NCBI GenBank assembly: GCA_027449805.1
Contig: DAIDKY010000043.1
Span: 1 to 6,590 of the forward strand
Reading direction: 5' to 3'
DNA length: 6,590 nt
Source of the DNA: a bacterium
GTDB taxonomy: Bacteria; Patescibacteriota; Saccharimonadia; UBA4664
In this document: piece by piece, positions 5,777 through 6,590 of the stretch
Numbering within the stretch: the stretch's first letter is position 1
How the letters are laid out: every line of letters begins with the position of its first letter
Translations under genes and position numbers: made by a program
The notes under the pieces: generated by a model
Seen by the model: only the letters and a program-made list of their open reading frames with translations
Database searches by the model: none
Told to the model about the DNA's origin: nothing

Positions 5777-5805
5777 TTGCTACGGGGCGTATTATACGCT
5801 ATCAT
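5777..5805 (+). promoter_or_regulatory. Promoter of tRNA-Val(GAC), interleaved with the gam promoter
   Basis: TTGCTA (5777-5782) is 17 nt from TATCAT (5800-5805), giving a start near 5812, about 11 nt before the tRNA. It faces the gam-like promoter and the two occupy the same DNA. Confidence 0.5.
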
Positions 5806-5818
5806 CTTTGCTTGTACA
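5791..5818 (-). promoter_or_regulatory. Promoter of the gam-like gene
   Basis: Minus-strand TATAAT (5796-5791) is a perfect -10, with TGTACA (5818-5813) as -35 at 16-nt spacing. The -10 sits at the centre of a 13-nt palindrome, GCGTATTATACGC (5787-5799), a likely operator. The leader contains the small hairpin TAGCA-GGAT-TGCTA (5769-5782). Confidence 0.6.
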
Positions 5819-5822
5819 GCCA

Positions 5823-5899
5823 GGGTCCTTAGCTCAGTTGGTTAGAGCGCTTCCTTGACGTGGAAGAGGTCAGAGGTTCGAATCCTCTAGGACCCACCA
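5823..5899 (+). tRNA. tRNA-Val(GAC)
   Basis: A full cloverleaf is visible: acceptor GGGTCCT/AGGACCC, D-stem GCTC/GAGC, anticodon stem CTTCC/GGAAG with loop TTGACGT (anticodon GAC at 5857-5859), a five-base variable region, and T-stem AGAGG/CCTCT with loop TTCGAAT. The discriminator is A and the CCA is encoded (5897-5899). It decodes GUC and GUU. A hairpin terminator follows within 11 nt. Confidence 0.96.
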
Positions 5900-5909
5900 G
5901 TACTTATGG

Positions 5910-5930
5910 ACGCCCTACGGGGTGTTTTTT
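5910..5930 (+). terminator. Intrinsic terminator of tRNA-Val(GAC)
   Basis: ACGCCC (5910-5915) pairs with GGGTGT (5920-5925, one G-T wobble) around TACG, followed by a run of six T. It shows that the two tRNA-Val genes are separate transcription units. Confidence 0.85.
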
Positions 5931-5952
5931 ATTCATGGTTCTTGTGTTCATT

Positions 5953-5973
5953 TTTTGAAATATGTATTCAAAA
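5953..5973. repeat. Inverted repeat 1 in the inter-tRNA spacer
   Basis: TTTTGAA (5953-5959) and TTCAAAA (5967-5973) are perfect 7-bp arms around ATATGTA. Part of the AT-rich spacer 5931-6064, which has no gene. Confidence 0.5.
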
Positions 5974-5986
5974 GTCACAAACGCAA

Positions 5987-6015
5987 CCGAATATGATCTT
6001 TGGACACATATTCGG
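5987..6015. repeat. Inverted repeat 2 in the inter-tRNA spacer
   Basis: CCGAATATG (5987-5995) and CATATTCGG (6007-6015) are perfect 9-bp arms around an 11-nt loop. No T-run follows, so it is not a normal terminator. GAAATATG next to it (6015-6022) repeats GAAATATG at 5957-5964 as a direct repeat. Confidence 0.6.
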
Positions 6016-6024
6016 AAATATGAG

Positions 6025-6054
6025 TTCGCAAACTTTGGCAATATTGATTACAAT
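6025..6054 (+). promoter_or_regulatory. Probable promoter of tRNA-Val(CAC)
   Basis: TTCGCA (6025-6030) is 18 nt from TACAAT (6049-6054). The predicted start, near 6061, is only about 4 nt before the tRNA. Confidence 0.45.
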
Positions 6055-6064
6055 CACAGGGTTC

Positions 6065-6141
<77 letters not shown>

Positions 6142-6154
6142 ATGCACTTTTTCT

Positions 6155-6163
6155 TGCTATAAT
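6155..6163 (+). promoter_or_regulatory. Extended -10 promoter giving a probable leaderless mRNA
   Basis: TGCTATAAT is a perfect extended -10 element (TG at 6155-6156, TATAAT at 6158-6163). The expected start 7-8 nt downstream falls at 6170-6171, the A of the next gene's ATG. No -35 at normal spacing is visible; that stretch is the 3' end of the tRNA gene. Confidence 0.62.
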
Positions 6164-6170
6164 CTTGGCT

Positions 6171-6401
6171 ATGAGCCCTGAATCGAATATACATGAAGAC
6201 ATTGTCGGTAAGAATGAGGTAGACCCTCAAGCTATCGCTCGGATGAAGGCAGCACAACGGCGTCTAGCTGAGTTGTCGGCTGAGTCTGACGTTGAGCCCG
6301 ACAAAAAACCAGTTCTTGGCCTTGACGAAGAAAAATATCAGGCGATCAAGCGCGATCTTTTGTTGCGTGCGCGGGGAGAAGATGAAGAGGCGGAATCCTA
6401 A
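6171..6401 (+). CDS. Small acidic helical protein (76 aa) ahead of thrS, probably leaderless
   Basis: I do not recognise this protein. It is 76 aa, acidic and highly charged, with no cysteine and no membrane segment. Helices are likely at about 18-38 (DPQAIARMKAAQRRLAELSA) and 52-68 (DEEKYQAIKRDLLLRAR), joined by a Pro-containing linker (VEPDKKPVLG), with an acidic tail (EDEEAES). The ATG at 6171 has no SD: the 13 nt before it are an extended -10 promoter and spacer, so translation from a leaderless transcript is inferred. The frame is open further left, but only through the tRNA gene. Its stop overlaps the thrS start (TAATG), so the two are co-transcribed and coupled. A role linked to ThrRS or translation is suggested only by this linkage. 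Confidence 0.72.
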   Translation: MSPESNIHEDIVGKNEVDPQAIARMKAAQRRLAELSAESDVEPDKKPVLGLDEEKYQAIKRDLLLRARGEDEEAES

Positions 6402-6590
6402 TGACGCATGACAACGACCAGCTTTATGCCATGCGGCATTCACTGGCCCACATCATGGCCACGGCGATTCAGGAGCTCTATCCTCAAGTTAAGTTCGGGA
6501 TCGGCCCGGTGGTCGAAAACGGCTTTTATTATGACATTGATCTAGAAGAGCGCCTCGGCGAGGACGACTTAGCCAAGATCGAGGCCAAGA
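6401..6590 (+). CDS. thrS: Threonyl-tRNA synthetase, N-terminal part (continues past the window)
   Basis: ThrRS charges tRNA-Thr and edits mischarged Ser-tRNA-Thr. The visible 63 residues match the start of the N2 editing domain: MRHSLAHIMATAIQELYP, with H13-xxx-H17 equivalent to the first two editing-site histidines (E. coli H73 and H77), then GIGPVVENGFYYDID, a hallmark segment of the family. In E. coli about 60 residues of TGS domain precede this point; here only about 10 residues do, so the protein lacks the TGS (N1) domain. The start is set by TAATG, sharing one base with the upstream stop; AGAGG at 6386-6390 is an SD 10 nt upstream. No T-box leader is seen, and the upstream gene occupies that place. 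The zinc-binding catalytic core lies outside the window and cannot be checked. Confidence 0.93.
   Translation, partial: MTHDNDQLYAMRHSLAHIMATAIQELYPQVKFGIGPVVENGFYYDIDLEERLGEDDLAKIEAK

Noticed and set aside
6142..6400. T-box or riboswitch in front of thrS
   Set aside because: The interval is fully occupied by a promoter and a plausible coding gene; no T-box consensus or terminator/antiterminator pair is seen.

Overview
The window looks like chromosomal DNA of a small-genome bacterium. It has roughly 50% GC, compact gene spacing, good Shine-Dalgarno (SD) sequences, tRNA genes with encoded CCA, and TGA used as a normal stop (so not the TGA=Gly code of Gracilibacteria/SR1). The gene mix (bL25/CTC, a short undecaprenol-kinase-type DgkA, a tandem pair of CdaR/PucR-type regulators, and a ThrRS that begins directly at the editing domain) fits Candidatus Saccharibacteria (TM7) or another CPR/Patescibacteria lineage. 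That assignment is inference from recall, not a search.

Layout. Positions 1-119 hold a hairpin and a probable promoter. On the + strand, 120-1190 is a two-gene operon (zinc-ribbon protein, then bL25) ended by a clean intrinsic terminator. A membrane lipid kinase follows at 1301-1789 with its own terminator. From 1837 to 5746 all genes are on the - strand. Reading in transcription order from the right these are a Mu Gam-like DNA-end-binding protein (5746-5132) with its own promoter and terminator, two tandem overlapping CdaR-like regulators (5028-3901 and 3911-2730), a small acidic orphan (2587-2345), and a four-helix-bundle protein (2241-1837). From 5823 the + strand resumes with tRNA-Val(GAC), tRNA-Val(CAC), a 76-aa acidic protein that is probably translated from a leaderless mRNA, and the start of thrS, which runs off the right edge.

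How it fits together. The right side is translation-related (two Val tRNAs, ThrRS), as is bL25 on the left. The central minus-strand block is accessory or regulatory: a domesticated phage-type DNA-end-binding protein, two paralogous sensor/HTH regulators that are translationally coupled, and two small orphans each with its own promoter. No transport or catabolic target genes for the regulators lie in the window. The points most worth a second look are the Gam homologue, the regulator pair with diverged sensor domains, the interleaved divergent promoters at 5777-5818, the leaderless gene in front of thrS, and the DgkA-like kinase with an altered N-terminal active-site region.
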